This document shows positions 1 to 6,411 of a stretch of 31,111 bases of DNA, piece after piece. The notes under the pieces were generated by a model. It saw only the letters and a program-made list of their open reading frames with translations, made no database searches and was not told where the DNA came from. The translations under genes were made by a program, and so were the position numbers. Source of the DNA: a virus; IMG/VR virus record IMGVR_UViG_3300020202_000184, positions 1 through 31,111 of that record, one strand, 5' to 3'. Each line of letters begins with the position of its first letter. Positions within the stretch are counted from its first letter, which is position 1.

Positions 1-124
1 GCTCGCTACCCACCATGATTTCTGATTTAAGTAAAGTAGTGCTAGCGGGTTCCCCCTCCTACCAATAAACCATTACAATGCCTAAGCCTCGTCCGTTGTG
101 TGTTATATACCAAATATACCAATT
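1..124. other. Left-edge stretch without a supported gene
   Basis: No convincing reading frame starts and ends here. The first ~100 bases look less AT-rich than the phage genes and contain a C-run (CCCCCTCC) and CGTCCGTTGTGTGTTATA. A minus-strand ATG at about position 15 reads off the window edge for only a few codons, so it cannot be judged. On the minus strand 118-111 reads TATATTTG, a match to the Bacteroidota TAnnTTTG -7 box, but no TTG-type -33 element lies at the usual spacing. It could be flanking host DNA or a phage control region. Confidence 0.3.
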
Positions 125-370
125 CTACAGGGATATTACTACTAATTCTTTTCTATGCACAAAACAATCCTGAGTATGCAAAAGACAAATATTAGCTATC
201 TCTCCTACTTCTTTGTTGAACTTCTCGCAATGTCCGTAATGAATTTTACAGGCAACAATAAGTTCGTTATTATTTCTTGCCCTCGTCTTTTCTATATCTC
301 TTTTAAAGAATCCACAGTCATTACAATTGCAATCCAGTTTTTGCCTATCTATTGTTCCTTCGTTTGCCAA
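125..370 (-). CDS. Small Cys/His-rich phage protein (putative zinc-binding)
   Basis: 81 residues with CNCNDC near residue 14-19, then CKIHYGHC, then a C-terminal CLLHTQDCFVHRK. The spacing of Cys and His suggests a structural zinc site. Small proteins ending in a QDCF-HRK motif recur in Bacteroidota phages in my recollection; none has a role I can name. The only in-frame start is TTG; the frame is open a few codons further upstream but offers no ATG. It lies 11 nt downstream of the HTH gene in the same direction, so it may be translated by coupling. A 13-bp sequence (CCAATTCTACAGG on the plus strand) occurs at its start and again across its stop codon. Confidence 0.6.
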   Translation of the reverse strand: MANEGTIDRQKLDCNCNDCGFFKRDIEKTRARNNNELIVACKIHYGHCEKFNKEVGEIANICLLHTQDCFVHRKELVVISL

Positions 371-381
371 TTCTACAGGTA

Positions 382-576
382 TTATTTTAACTTAACTTTA
401 GACAATTCTTTCCCCATTTGATTAAGATACTTTTCTACTTTCTGAAGTTCTCCGGGTTGCCATTTTCTGTACCCGGTAAGTCTCTGGTGCAGCCATACTC
501 TGTCATATCCTATAGCTTCCGCTAGTGCGGATTGATTAATAGGGTACTTTTCTAACAGCTCTTTTAGATTATCCAT
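382..576 (-). CDS. Small helix-turn-helix protein (Cro/XRE-like)
   Basis: 64 residues. Residues ~14-50 (NQSALAEAIGYDRVWLHQRL followed by TGYRKWQPGELQKVEKYL) follow the XRE/Cro pattern: a first helix, ALAEAIGY turn, recognition helix, then a helix ending in LQKVEKYLNQ. There is no C-terminal cleavage or oligomerisation domain, so it is Cro-like in size. Its start codon lies inside the end of the upstream membrane-protein gene (13-nt overlap, different frame), suggesting co-translation. A likely target is the tandem dyad at 881-918, but that is inference. Confidence 0.65.
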   Translation of the reverse strand: MDNLKELLEKYPINQSALAEAIGYDRVWLHQRLTGYRKWQPGELQKVEKYLNQMGKELSKVKLK

Positions 577-701
577 ATTATCAAAGCTATAAGTAAAACA
601 ATAAACACCACGTCAATTAATTGGATGTGGATCTCAAGGGTTTCGTCGTAATCCTCGCCTTTTAAATGCGCCCGGATTACCTTGTACAGAAATTTAAGCA
701 T
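564..701 (-). CDS. Small membrane protein
   Basis: 45 residues starting MLKFLYKVIRAHLKGEDYDE and ending in a strongly hydrophobic segment (LIDVVFIVLLIALIIWII). It would be a single C-terminal membrane span with a short, charged N-terminal domain. The stop lies 13 nt inside the next gene (the HTH protein). The tight overlap, clean ATG and biased composition support a real gene. Function unknown; a role in immunity or superinfection exclusion is possible only by position. Confidence 0.5.
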   Translation of the reverse strand: MLKFLYKVIRAHLKGEDYDETLEIHIQLIDVVFIVLLIALIIWII

Positions 702-723
702 GGCTGCACATTTTTTAGTATCT

Positions 724-867
724 TTACGTTAGTAAAAAACAAGGGGAGGACTCACTCCCCCTGTTCAAGCCGTCAGGTCTTTAACTCGAACCTGAACCCG
801 AAGAAGGCAAACTTAACGTTCCACCGTATTTTGCCTTTCTTCCTTTTGGCTCTGACTACTAACGTAA
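724..867. repeat. 11-bp inverted repeat bracketing a small gene
   Basis: TTACGTTAGTA at 724-734 is the exact reverse complement of TACTAACGTAA at 857-867. The two copies flank the 773-871 ORF and its terminator. They could be operator half-sites for one regulator or a chance match in AT-rich DNA. Confidence 0.4.
733..760 (-). terminator. Rho-independent terminator (minus strand)
   Basis: On the plus strand GGGGAG (743-748), a six-base loop and CTCCCC (755-760). On the minus strand the perfect 6-bp G/C stem is followed by TTGTTTTTTAC, a run of U in RNA. It lies 12 nt downstream of the 773-871 ORF and would end a short transcript carrying it, separating it from the 701-125 genes. Confidence 0.65.
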
Positions 868-871
868 TCAT
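773..871 (-). CDS. Very small basic protein
   Basis: 32 residues, MITLVVRAKRKKGKIRWNVK followed by FAFFGFRFELKT: highly basic, alternating aromatic and charged residues. A terminator follows 12 nt after the stop and operator-like dyads and a TAnnTTTG box lie just upstream. This gives it the look of a self-contained one-gene unit. No family recognised; short length keeps confidence moderate. Confidence 0.4.
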   Translation of the reverse strand: MITLVVRAKRKKGKIRWNVKFAFFGFRFELKT

Positions 872-880
872 GGTATAAAG

Positions 881-918
881 GTATACATTTGTATGCACAC
901 TTGCAAACATTTGTATAC
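881..918. promoter_or_regulatory. Tandem operator-like dyads with an embedded -7-like box
   Basis: Two 16-bp sites, GTATACATTTGTATGC (881-896) and GCAAACATTTGTATAC (903-918), start 22 bp apart, about two helical turns. Each is an imperfect palindrome (GTATACA-N2-TGTATGC form) and the pair together is a larger dyad with 13 of 16 matching arm positions. TACATTTG at 884-891 fits the TAnnTTTG -7 consensus for plus-strand transcription towards the 948 gene, though no clear -33 TTG is present. The arrangement resembles paired repressor-dimer sites between divergent genes. Confidence 0.5.
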
Positions 919-940
919 TTTTTTTATTAGAAGTTTTCCA

Positions 941-948
941 CAAACGTA
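941..948 (-). promoter_or_regulatory. TAnnTTTG -7-like box, minus strand
   Basis: The minus strand reads TACGTTTG (948-941), a match to the Bacteroidota -7 consensus. Transcription would start near 935 and run through the 881-918 dyads into the 773-871 gene. No convincing -33 TTG is seen at the usual distance, so this is only a candidate. Confidence 0.3.
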
Positions 949-1115
949 TGAAAAAAAGAATAAGGAAAAGGGTAAAAATGATGCAGGACGTGGTTTATGT
1001 TGATCCGGATATATTTACAAGACCAGTTGACCCCGAAGAACATAAAGCAGATTTGATAAGGGCATCCAAGGGGATTCCTAAAGGTTATAAAGGTTTAATT
1101 TTAAGGTTAGTGTAA
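948..1115 (+). CDS. Small basic-N-terminus protein, plus strand
   Basis: 55 residues: MKKRIRKRVKMMQDVVYVDP, then DIFTRPVDPEEHKADLIRAS, then KGIPKGYKGLILRLV. A Lys/Arg-rich start is followed by a mixed acidic/hydrophobic body. It is divergent from the 773-871 gene and shares the operator-like region with it, and is convergent with the aspartyl protease gene. No family recognised. A divergent pair around paired operators is the usual form of a phage switch, which is inference here. Confidence 0.4.
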   Translation: MKKRIRKRVKMMQDVVYVDPDIFTRPVDPEEHKADLIRASKGIPKGYKGLILRLV

Positions 1116-1167
1116 ACTCTACCCTCCATGCCAATTCTCTGGGGAATAATAAAAGGGGCGTTGTACT

Positions 1168-1683
1168 CTATTTCTTGTACAGTTTATTTCTTGCGTCTTT
1201 CAGTTGTTGGGTCTTCTGTTGTTTGTTTAATTCTTGCTGATGTTGAACATAGTCTATCTCATGCTGTGAGGGTATACGAAAAGTCATGCAAGTATTGCCG
1301 TTAAAATTAGTGATAGAGAAGTCGCCCAAGGTGATAATATCCATTCCTATCAAACACCCTATTCCAGGGGCTATTTTCCCTAATGTGACTTTTACTGTGT
1401 GTATTCTTAAATCGTGTTTTAAGTATAGATCAATTAAAAAGGTATGAGTTAGGACTCCCGTTTCGCTGGCAGTGTTCACCTTTTCCATCCCAGTAGGTAA
1501 AAGTTTCAATGCGTCTACAACCTCTTGAGTTATCACAGTGCCAGTTGCTCCTGTATCCCAAATTGCTTTAGTACTAAACTTTTGGACTTGGTCGGGAACA
1601 GCGATATTAACTGGCATCAATAATGTGTTAGCAAATCCTTTATGCTTTAGCGTAAAGGAATGACTTATTTGCTGAGGTTGCAT
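1168..1683 (-). CDS. Retropepsin-like aspartyl protease
   Basis: 171 residues. The catalytic loop IWDTGATGTVIT is at ~41-52 with DTGA at 43-46, followed by a second hydrophobic-glycine element LIGMDIITLGDF (111-122), typical of single-domain, retroviral-type aspartic proteases that act as dimers. The last ~30 residues are Gln/Lys-rich and probably a helical tail. It starts 1 nt after the stop of the upstream small gene. Such proteases are unusual in a phage; possible roles are processing of a phage or host protein. It is more than 10 kb from the capsid genes and a separate ClpP-like prohead protease exists, so capsid maturation is unlikely to be its job. Confidence 0.75.
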   Translation of the reverse strand: MQPQQISHSFTLKHKGFANTLLMPVNIAVPDQVQKFSTKAIWDTGATGTVITQEVVDALKLLPTGMEKVNTASETGVLTHTFLIDLYLKHDLRIHTVKVTLGKIAPGIGCLIGMDIITLGDFSITNFNGNTCMTFRIPSQHEIDYVQHQQELNKQQKTQQLKDARNKLYKK

Positions 1684-1684
1684 T

Positions 1685-1924
1685 TTAGAAAGTTACTCTA
1701 GAATGGAAAGTTTGGGTATAAGCCTCTGTGCCGGGAGTCACAAGTTGAATTAAAAAGGTTCCCAACTCAAATTGAGCAGTTGCTTTTTCGTAAGCTTCTG
1801 TTTGGGTATCGTATGCCCCTTGAACTTTTTGATCTTTTATAACTATATATTTCCCATCATAATCTTTAACTAGACCTGCTTGGTTTTTTATATAGAAATC
1901 AAATTCTTCTTTTAGCATATTCAT
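1685..1924 (-). CDS. Small partner of aspartyl protease (DUF5678-like)
   Basis: About 79 residues from MNMLKEEFDFYIKNQAGLVK. The pattern GKYIVIKDQKVQGAYDT..EAYEKA..FELGTFLIQLV.PG and a final SRVTF fits small proteins I remember as gene neighbours of bacterial retropepsin-like proteases (DUF5678-type). The frame extends to 1981, but that adds a very hydrophobic stretch; ATGs at 1936, 1924 and 1918 are alternatives. Adjacent to the protease start, so almost surely co-translated. It may act as cofactor, inhibitor or substrate; this is inference. Confidence 0.6.
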   Translation of the reverse strand: MNMLKEEFDFYIKNQAGLVKDYDGKYIVIKDQKVQGAYDTQTEAYEKATAQFELGTFLIQLVTPGTEAYTQTFHSRVTF

Positions 1925-2012
1925 TATTTCAACCATAAGAATTAAAAAATAGTTTATGTAAATATACCGAAATATAAACACATGTGAAATAAACTTCTAT
2001 TAATCTACACAA

Positions 2013-2029
2013 ATCGTTATTTAAACGAT
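2013..2029. repeat. Short inverted repeat between lysis and protease genes
   Basis: ATCGTT (2013-2018) and AACGAT (2024-2029) form a 6-bp arm dyad with a 5-base spacer. It lies in the 92-94 bp gap between the lysis cluster and the protease pair. No U-run follows, so an operator is as likely as a terminator. Confidence 0.25.
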
Positions 2030-2072
2030 AATTTCCAGCATTTATTATGTGCTAAAATGGCACAAATACTAT

Positions 2073-2144
2073 CTAGTTTTTCCTTTCCTTCCACCAGTTT
2101 CTAAAGGTGAGGATAACAAGAGCTATGAAGAGAACAAGCATCAT
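2073..2144 (-). CDS. Tiny membrane peptide overlapping the holin-like gene
   Basis: 23 codons, MMLVLFIALVILTFRNWWKE then RKN: one hydrophobic segment followed by WW and a basic tail. Its ATG overlaps the TGA stop of the upstream holin-like gene (ATGA), the same coupling used elsewhere in the cluster. This looks like a membrane-active lysis accessory peptide, but so short an ORF can arise by chance. Confidence 0.35.
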   Translation of the reverse strand: MMLVLFIALVILTFRNWWKERKN

Positions 2145-2602
2145 TTGGACCTTTCTCCTTTTGATGATCCGTAGTAATAACTAAAAATAGCAACTGAAAT
2201 CCCTTCAACGATTCCCAAGCCATGAATAAACAACTCCCGGTTTCCTATCGGGACTTCAAAGAATGCCAGTATGATTATATTGAAAATAAAAGCCGACAAT
2301 CCTACCAGTCCGGCAACGCTCATCATCCAATCTTTTCCCCCGGCCTTTTTTAGTTCTACCTCTCTGCTGCGGGCGCTTTCCCGGTCCTGTACTTCCAATC
2401 TGTAAATCTCCAGTTCAAAATCGTGAAGTTCTTTTTGTAACGCTGCCTTTTCTTCTGCTGAAAGACTTGATCCTGAGATGATGTTTTTAACCACTCCCAG
2501 GACTCCGTTTTCCGGGAGCGCCTCTCCTATGATCTCTCCTACCTGTGGAAGTTTCTCGGTTATTAACTTTCCTACCTTGGTTTCCTTGAATGGTTTTTTC
2601 AT
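2141..2602 (-). CDS. Putative holin (3TM-holin-like membrane protein)
   Basis: 153 residues. The first ~60 residues (MKKPFKETKVGKLI..LPENGVLGVVKNIISG) are amphipathic. A charged helix (LHDFELEIYRLEVQDRESAR) follows, then two hydrophobic segments at ~95-120 (MMSVAGLVGLSAFIFNIIIL) and ~128-145 (LGIVEGISVAIFSYYYG). This matches the architecture of the 3TM-holin family used in gene-transfer agents and phages. It lies two genes from the endolysin, and the ATGA overlap with the preceding small ORF supports the start. It would permeabilise the inner membrane to release the M15 enzyme. The family call is from pattern, not search. Confidence 0.6.
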   Translation of the reverse strand: MKKPFKETKVGKLITEKLPQVGEIIGEALPENGVLGVVKNIISGSSLSAEEKAALQKELHDFELEIYRLEVQDRESARSREVELKKAGGKDWMMSVAGLVGLSAFIFNIIILAFFEVPIGNRELFIHGLGIVEGISVAIFSYYYGSSKGERSK

Positions 2603-2709
2603 AAGAAAATATATACCGTTCCCTCTCTTACCTCTACTGTTCCATTTGTAGCAGTCACATTGAAAAGTGTGTAATTGGTTTCTGATCCTGTTTGATTTTC
2701 GTTTTTCAT
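2599..2709 (-). CDS. Small protein in the lysis cluster
   Basis: 36 residues, MKNENQTGSETNYTLFNVTA followed by TNGTVEVREGTVYIFL. Polar, Asn/Thr-rich, predicted beta. Its stop codon overlaps the ATG of the holin-like gene by ATGA and it follows the endolysin gene by 18 nt, which argues for real translation. Function unknown. Confidence 0.5.
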   Translation of the reverse strand: MKNENQTGSETNYTLFNVTATNGTVEVREGTVYIFL

Positions 2710-2727
2710 AGTTTTATAGTTTTTAGT

Positions 2728-3138
2728 TTAAATTTCAAAATGTGGATTATCTTTTCGTTTCCAATCACCACCCCATTTAACACCTCGTTTCTTGATTATA
2801 TCAGCGAACTTTTTAAACAAGTCTACCGACCAATCCAATTTTCCCTGAGCGTTTTTAAAAGCTACATCAAGTGCCTGAGAAGGGAATAAATTATGTTTGC
2901 TCTGTCCTGGTTTTGCGTTGCTTCTCCACTCGTCGGACTCGTCAACCTTTCCGTCCCCGTCATCGTCCACTCCGTTCTTGTCCATCATATAGAGAATCTC
3001 CTGTTCTTCGTTGTCTCTGTGGGTACAGGTTAAGAACGGTTCCGGGAGAGTAGGATAAGTTTCTTTCCACTCTCTAAAGGATTCAATCCAGGCTTTCTGT
3101 AAGACAGGATCGAGGTCTTCAATTTTTCGTGATGCCAT
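2728..3138 (-). CDS. Endolysin: M15-type peptidoglycan L,D-/D,D-endopeptidase with Ca-loop-like insert
   Basis: 136 residues. The zinc-site motif is SKHNLFPSQALD (H82 and D91) with the second motif GGDWKRKDNPHFE (H133 ligand, acidic D130 nearby), as in VanY/CwlK-type peptidases that cut the peptide stems of peptidoglycan. The EEQEILY helix at ~44-50 matches the family. Between it and the H82 motif, where relatives carry a short GRT-PG loop, this protein has DKNGVDDDGDGKVDESDEW. Residues 58-69 of that fit an EF-hand loop (D58, D60, D62, G63, V65, D66, D69). No signal peptide, so holin-dependent release is expected. Confidence 0.85.
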   Translation of the reverse strand: MASRKIEDLDPVLQKAWIESFREWKETYPTLPEPFLTCTHRDNEEQEILYMMDKNGVDDDGDGKVDESDEWRSNAKPGQSKHNLFPSQALDVAFKNAQGKLDWSVDLFKKFADIIKKRGVKWGGDWKRKDNPHFEI

Positions 3139-3139
3139 A

Positions 3140-3322
3140 TTATTTAAACCTCCTTTTCAAATATCTATTCAAAAAGAACAAAGTCACCGCTACTACCGCA
3201 CCGGAAAGTAAAGCTCCTATAGTGTGAATAGTCCAGGGTAATACTTCGTTTAAAAAGAAGGATACAGCAAGCCCGATTACCGAACTCTCTGTAGCATTTG
3301 AAATATCATTGTGTTGTGCCAT
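3140..3322 (-). CDS. Small membrane protein, holin candidate
   Basis: 60 residues with hydrophobic stretches at ~15-30 (VIGLAVSFFLNEVL) and ~34-52 (IGALLSGAVVAVTLFFL), ending in a basic tail NRYLKRRFK. The size, hydrophobicity and charged C-terminus fit a class II-like holin or antiholin. It starts directly before the endolysin gene (1-nt gap) and overlaps the upstream gene by 17 nt. With the 153-residue protein it gives two holin-type proteins around one endolysin. Confidence 0.5.
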   Translation of the reverse strand: MAQHNDISNATESSVIGLAVSFFLNEVLPWTIHTIGALLSGAVVAVTLFFLNRYLKRRFK

Positions 3323-3491
3323 TGGGACTTGTGTTTTTTTCTTCTACTGTTAATATTCCGTTTTCGATTTTATAAGAATTAATCTCTTTACCTACTATCA
3401 AGCAGATAGCCTGAAGTAATGCCTGATCTGCATTGTTCTTATTTGCAATTAACGGGGTTAAAATTTTAGCCTGTGTTTCTGTCAGTTTCAT
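3306..3491 (-). CDS. Hypothetical protein
   Basis: 61 residues: MKLTETQAKILTPLIANKNN then an alpha-helical ADQALLQAICLIVG and a polar tail. No membrane span long enough to be sure of, no known motif. Overlaps the holin-like gene by 17 nt in another frame, so it is translated with the lysis genes. Confidence 0.55.
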   Translation of the reverse strand: MKLTETQAKILTPLIANKNNADQALLQAICLIVGKEINSYKIENGILTVEEKNTSPNGTTQ

Positions 3492-3513
3492 AGTATGAAT
3501 AGTTATTACGATC

Positions 3514-3885
3514 TTATATAATTTCAGCTACAAATCCCGGTCTGTCACGTCTTATTAAACCCACCATTTCAGGAAATATTGCCGGGACAATGTCAGGTAT
3601 CTTGCTTATCAGGTTTCCTGAAATAGTAGTTAATTCTGAATCATTGGCATATCTGCTTACAAATGACTCCAGGTAATAATCAGGATCAAGTATTATCTTT
3701 CTTGCAAAATCTACCAATGCCTTCCTGTTAGCAGGTAAAGCGTCATAAGTTTCTGTATCTTCCTCATATAATATAGTGCTTGCGTGTGCGATCATTCCAA
3801 GTTGAAGTAATTCCCTGAATCCAAGGCTGCTTACATCTTCGTGGTTGTTCACCACTTTTATTTTTTCTTCATTTGTTAATGCCAT
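3514..3885 (-). CDS. Hypothetical phage protein downstream of tail fibre
   Basis: 123 residues, helical and acidic (TNEEKIKVVNNHEDVSSLGF; YEEDTETYDALPANRKALVD; FPEMVGLIRRDRPGFVAEII). No recognised domain. It follows the tail-fibre gene by 16 nt, a position often used for a fibre-assembly chaperone or a structural accessory protein, but nothing in the sequence proves this. Confidence 0.6.
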   Translation of the reverse strand: MALTNEEKIKVVNNHEDVSSLGFRELLQLGMIAHASTILYEEDTETYDALPANRKALVDFARKIILDPDYYLESFVSRYANDSELTTISGNLISKIPDIVPAIFPEMVGLIRRDRPGFVAEII

Positions 3886-3901
3886 AGCTGTTTATTTCTC
3901 T

Positions 3902-5893
3902 TTAAGCTGTTGTCATGAATTTATATGTAGTACCATTTATTGTTAATTCAACATATCCATCATTAGCATAGGGAGCGCCTGCTGTTGTTTTTGTTGATGA
4001 GGCAGCCTGGACAATGTATCTATCAGCATCTTCATAAATCATTGCTTTCCCGGATGATGCATGTAACTGAAATGCATTAGATACAGAAGCTCCCGGAGCC
4101 GTTCCGTTATGCATTGTTAGTGTTTTAGTAGCCGTGGAATCGCTCGTTGTTCCTCCTATTAAAACAGAATGATTAAAATGGCTTAGCGCTGTCCCATCTG
4201 CAAAAATATTCCAAGTAGTGCCGCCTCCTGTAGGTGCAGCACCTAATCCCAGCCTAATCCCATACATAGTACCTTGAACTCTTGTGAGTGTTGGGATTAC
4301 ATCAATCATGGTAATGGTCTGATTGGATGTGCCAGTTTGATTAATGGTGAAATTGGATAAATTTATTCCCTTATATGTTCCAACTCCGGAAGCGGTTGGC
4401 GCATAAGTCCCAAATACATTTAACCCAATGAAATTAGTAGCAGCCGAAGTAGAATTATTTCTATTAATTGCAAAGGCAGTCGATATAGACCCTGTAATAC
4501 TCCAACTAACTGGACCATCGGAAGAAAATGCCGTAGTAGAACTGTTTAAAACCAGAGAAAGATTACTACTTCCAGAACCGAAAATTAATGTGGTAAATCC
4601 ATTACCCAATCTTACTACGTTAGAGGAACTTACATCAAGTGCGGTTTTATAAGTTGTATCTAACAGATTTATTGAAGTGGCAGAAGCAACTCCCAGTATA
4701 GGAGTTACCAATGTGGGAGATGTTGCAAATACCAAAGCCCCCGTTCCTGTCTCATCTGAAATAACTCCGGCTAATTGCGCTGAAGTAGTGGAGGCAAATT
4801 GACTAAGTGGGTTAGCTAACTGACCATATCTTGAATCTCCATATCCTCTGTCAATAAGGGAACGATTGCCAAACCCTGCGCCATAATCCCCAAGATATTC
4901 AAGGCCTTTTGTAATAGTTCTTAGGTCTAGTATGGAAAGAGTAAGAACACTACTGCTTGTCCTAGTAGCAATTAATCCTACAGTTTCGTTAAGATCAACT
5001 ACTCCTATCGCTGCTGTCTGAACTGTTGAATCATATAGTAAATCAATGTAAGCAAAGTCATCATCACTATTGTGAGTTTTAAAACTTAATGCTCCGCTGG
5101 GCTGTGTCCGATCAAGATATACCAAGTCATCCCCGCTGATAACTTTATTTAATTTTCCATCCAGCTGAGTTTGAATTGCTGAAGTTACTCCGGATAAATA
5201 CCCAAGTTCAGTTGAGGTTACTGATGAAGTAATTATTTTATTATCTGCGTCAATATATGGTACTCTGTCAGGTGTGATACTAACGCTTGAAACTATAATA
5301 TCTGTAGTAGCCTGAAGGAAAATATCCGTACCAGATATAAGCCCTACAGACGAATCTCCATTTATATTTACATTAGCTGAAGTATTTATCAGCATGTCGG
5401 AATCAGCTTGGATAGATAATACTGATGCAGCTATCTGAATATAGTTGTTGGGGTTAAGAGAATTTTTTATTTGAGTGCCTAATCCACTTATAGAAATATC
5501 CGCACTGAAAGTTTTTTCTCCGGTTATGGTTTCGGCGCCAGCTTTGTGAACTACTAGGGAATCCAACAATTCTATTTTATCATAGACTGCATTTTTAGAG
5601 GGAGCGATAGTAGTTACTCCGTCCCATCCAGCTCCATAAACTGCATCTGATACCGAGGCTGTAACGCTGGCCTTCACCAATTCTATTTCATCATAAATTG
5701 CATTTTTAGAGGGCGCAACGTCCGTAACTCCATTCCAGGAAGACGCATAAGCAGTATCTGATACGATACCTGCCGTTATACTGCTGCGGGCTTCTTTCTT
5801 GGTAACTCCCGAAGCAGCCTCAACAACGACAAAATAATCTGTTCCTGATCTGGCGCCTAATGTTGTTAAATCACTTATTCTCTGATCTGGCAT
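3902..5893 (-). CDS. Tail fibre protein
   Basis: 663 residues, Ser/Thr/Ala/Gly-rich with beta-type short repeats, the typical composition of a trimeric fibre. N-terminal residues ~1-25 (ISDLTTLGARSGTDYFVVVE) look like a baseplate-attachment segment. Two copies of a repeat with core W(N/D)GVT-(V/I)APSKNA(I/V)YD(E/K)IE follow at ~53-71 and ~90-108, then a coiled-coil-like VVHKAGAETITGEKTFS element. The C-terminus (GAPYANDGYVELTINGTTYK) is a compact tip. No chaperone (DUF4376/Tfa) follows. The start overlaps the preceding baseplate gene's stop by one base. It probably determines host receptor binding. Confidence 0.8.
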   Translation of the reverse strand: MPDQRISDLTTLGARSGTDYFVVVEAASGVTKKEARSSITAGIVSDTAYASSWNGVTDVAPSKNAIYDEIELVKASVTASVSDAVYGAGWDGVTTIAPSKNAVYDKIELLDSLVVHKAGAETITGEKTFSADISISGLGTQIKNSLNPNNYIQIAASVLSIQADSDMLINTSANVNINGDSSVGLISGTDIFLQATTDIIVSSVSITPDRVPYIDADNKIITSSVTSTELGYLSGVTSAIQTQLDGKLNKVISGDDLVYLDRTQPSGALSFKTHNSDDDFAYIDLLYDSTVQTAAIGVVDLNETVGLIATRTSSSVLTLSILDLRTITKGLEYLGDYGAGFGNRSLIDRGYGDSRYGQLANPLSQFASTTSAQLAGVISDETGTGALVFATSPTLVTPILGVASATSINLLDTTYKTALDVSSSNVVRLGNGFTTLIFGSGSSNLSLVLNSSTTAFSSDGPVSWSITGSISTAFAINRNNSTSAATNFIGLNVFGTYAPTASGVGTYKGINLSNFTINQTGTSNQTITMIDVIPTLTRVQGTMYGIRLGLGAAPTGGGTTWNIFADGTALSHFNHSVLIGGTTSDSTATKTLTMHNGTAPGASVSNAFQLHASSGKAMIYEDADRYIVQAASSTKTTAGAPYANDGYVELTINGTTYKFMTTA

Positions 5894-6411
5894 TATAGTA
5901 AAATTTGGAAACCGTCCTCCTGTAGTAAATCAAAATAATCCTCCTGAAGTAGTACGCCGGTTAAAACTGGCTCTTCTACTATTCCGGTGGTTATATTAAT
6001 ATTTGATCTTTTTAAAGCGAGCTTAAACCCGCTGTCTGTAATGTCTGAATTATTGTAATTTACTTCTATTACTCCGTCCGGGTAATCGTTTATGTTATCA
6101 AAATCATTAGAGCGGATCAAAGAAATAATTTTATTCAAATCCCCAACTGTCATTAAGCATACGTCAAATAAGTTTTGTGCTGAATTAGTTAGGTAGGTTG
6201 AAGTAGTCGGGGTTTCTACTATTGCAACCTGGCCGCCTTTTGGTATTGAAACCTGTGCCTCTTCATAAGTTAGAGTTTCCCCGGATAAATCAGAGTCAAA
6301 ATCTAAATCCGATTCTTTTAATACTGATACAATACTTTCCAATGGCACTTCTATAGTTACAAGAGCGTCAAATATTGATTGATAGGACGGTATTTTATAA
6401 CTCAGGGCCAT
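5893..6411 (-). CDS. Baseplate/tail structural protein, LysM-like segment
   Basis: 172 residues. Residues ~78-125 (NSAQNLFDVCLMTVGDLNKI then ISLIRSNDFDNINDYPDGVIEVNY) resemble a LysM-type fold as found in tail proteins that link baseplate wedges. C-terminal residues contain a doubled LLQEDYFDLLQEDGFQILL. It lies between the gp25/W-like protein (17-nt overlap) and the tail fibre, so a baseplate-to-fibre adaptor is the best guess. No strong family match is recognised. Confidence 0.6.
   Translation of the reverse strand: MALSYKIPSYQSIFDALVTIEVPLESIVSVLKESDLDFDSDLSGETLTYEEAQVSIPKGGQVAIVETPTTSTYLTNSAQNLFDVCLMTVGDLNKIISLIRSNDFDNINDYPDGVIEVNYNNSDITDSGFKLALKRSNINITTGIVEEPVLTGVLLQEDYFDLLQEDGFQILL

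Noticed and set aside
155-421. Plus-strand open frame near the left end
   Set aside because: It overlaps two better-supported minus-strand genes (Cys-rich and HTH) and has no recognisable features.
666-878. Plus-strand open frame of 70 codons
   Set aside because: It crosses a minus-strand terminator and two small minus-strand ORFs that fit the local organisation better.
3902-5893. Repeats in the tail-fibre gene as CRISPR-like array
   Set aside because: They are degenerate protein repeats inside one open frame with no regular spacers.
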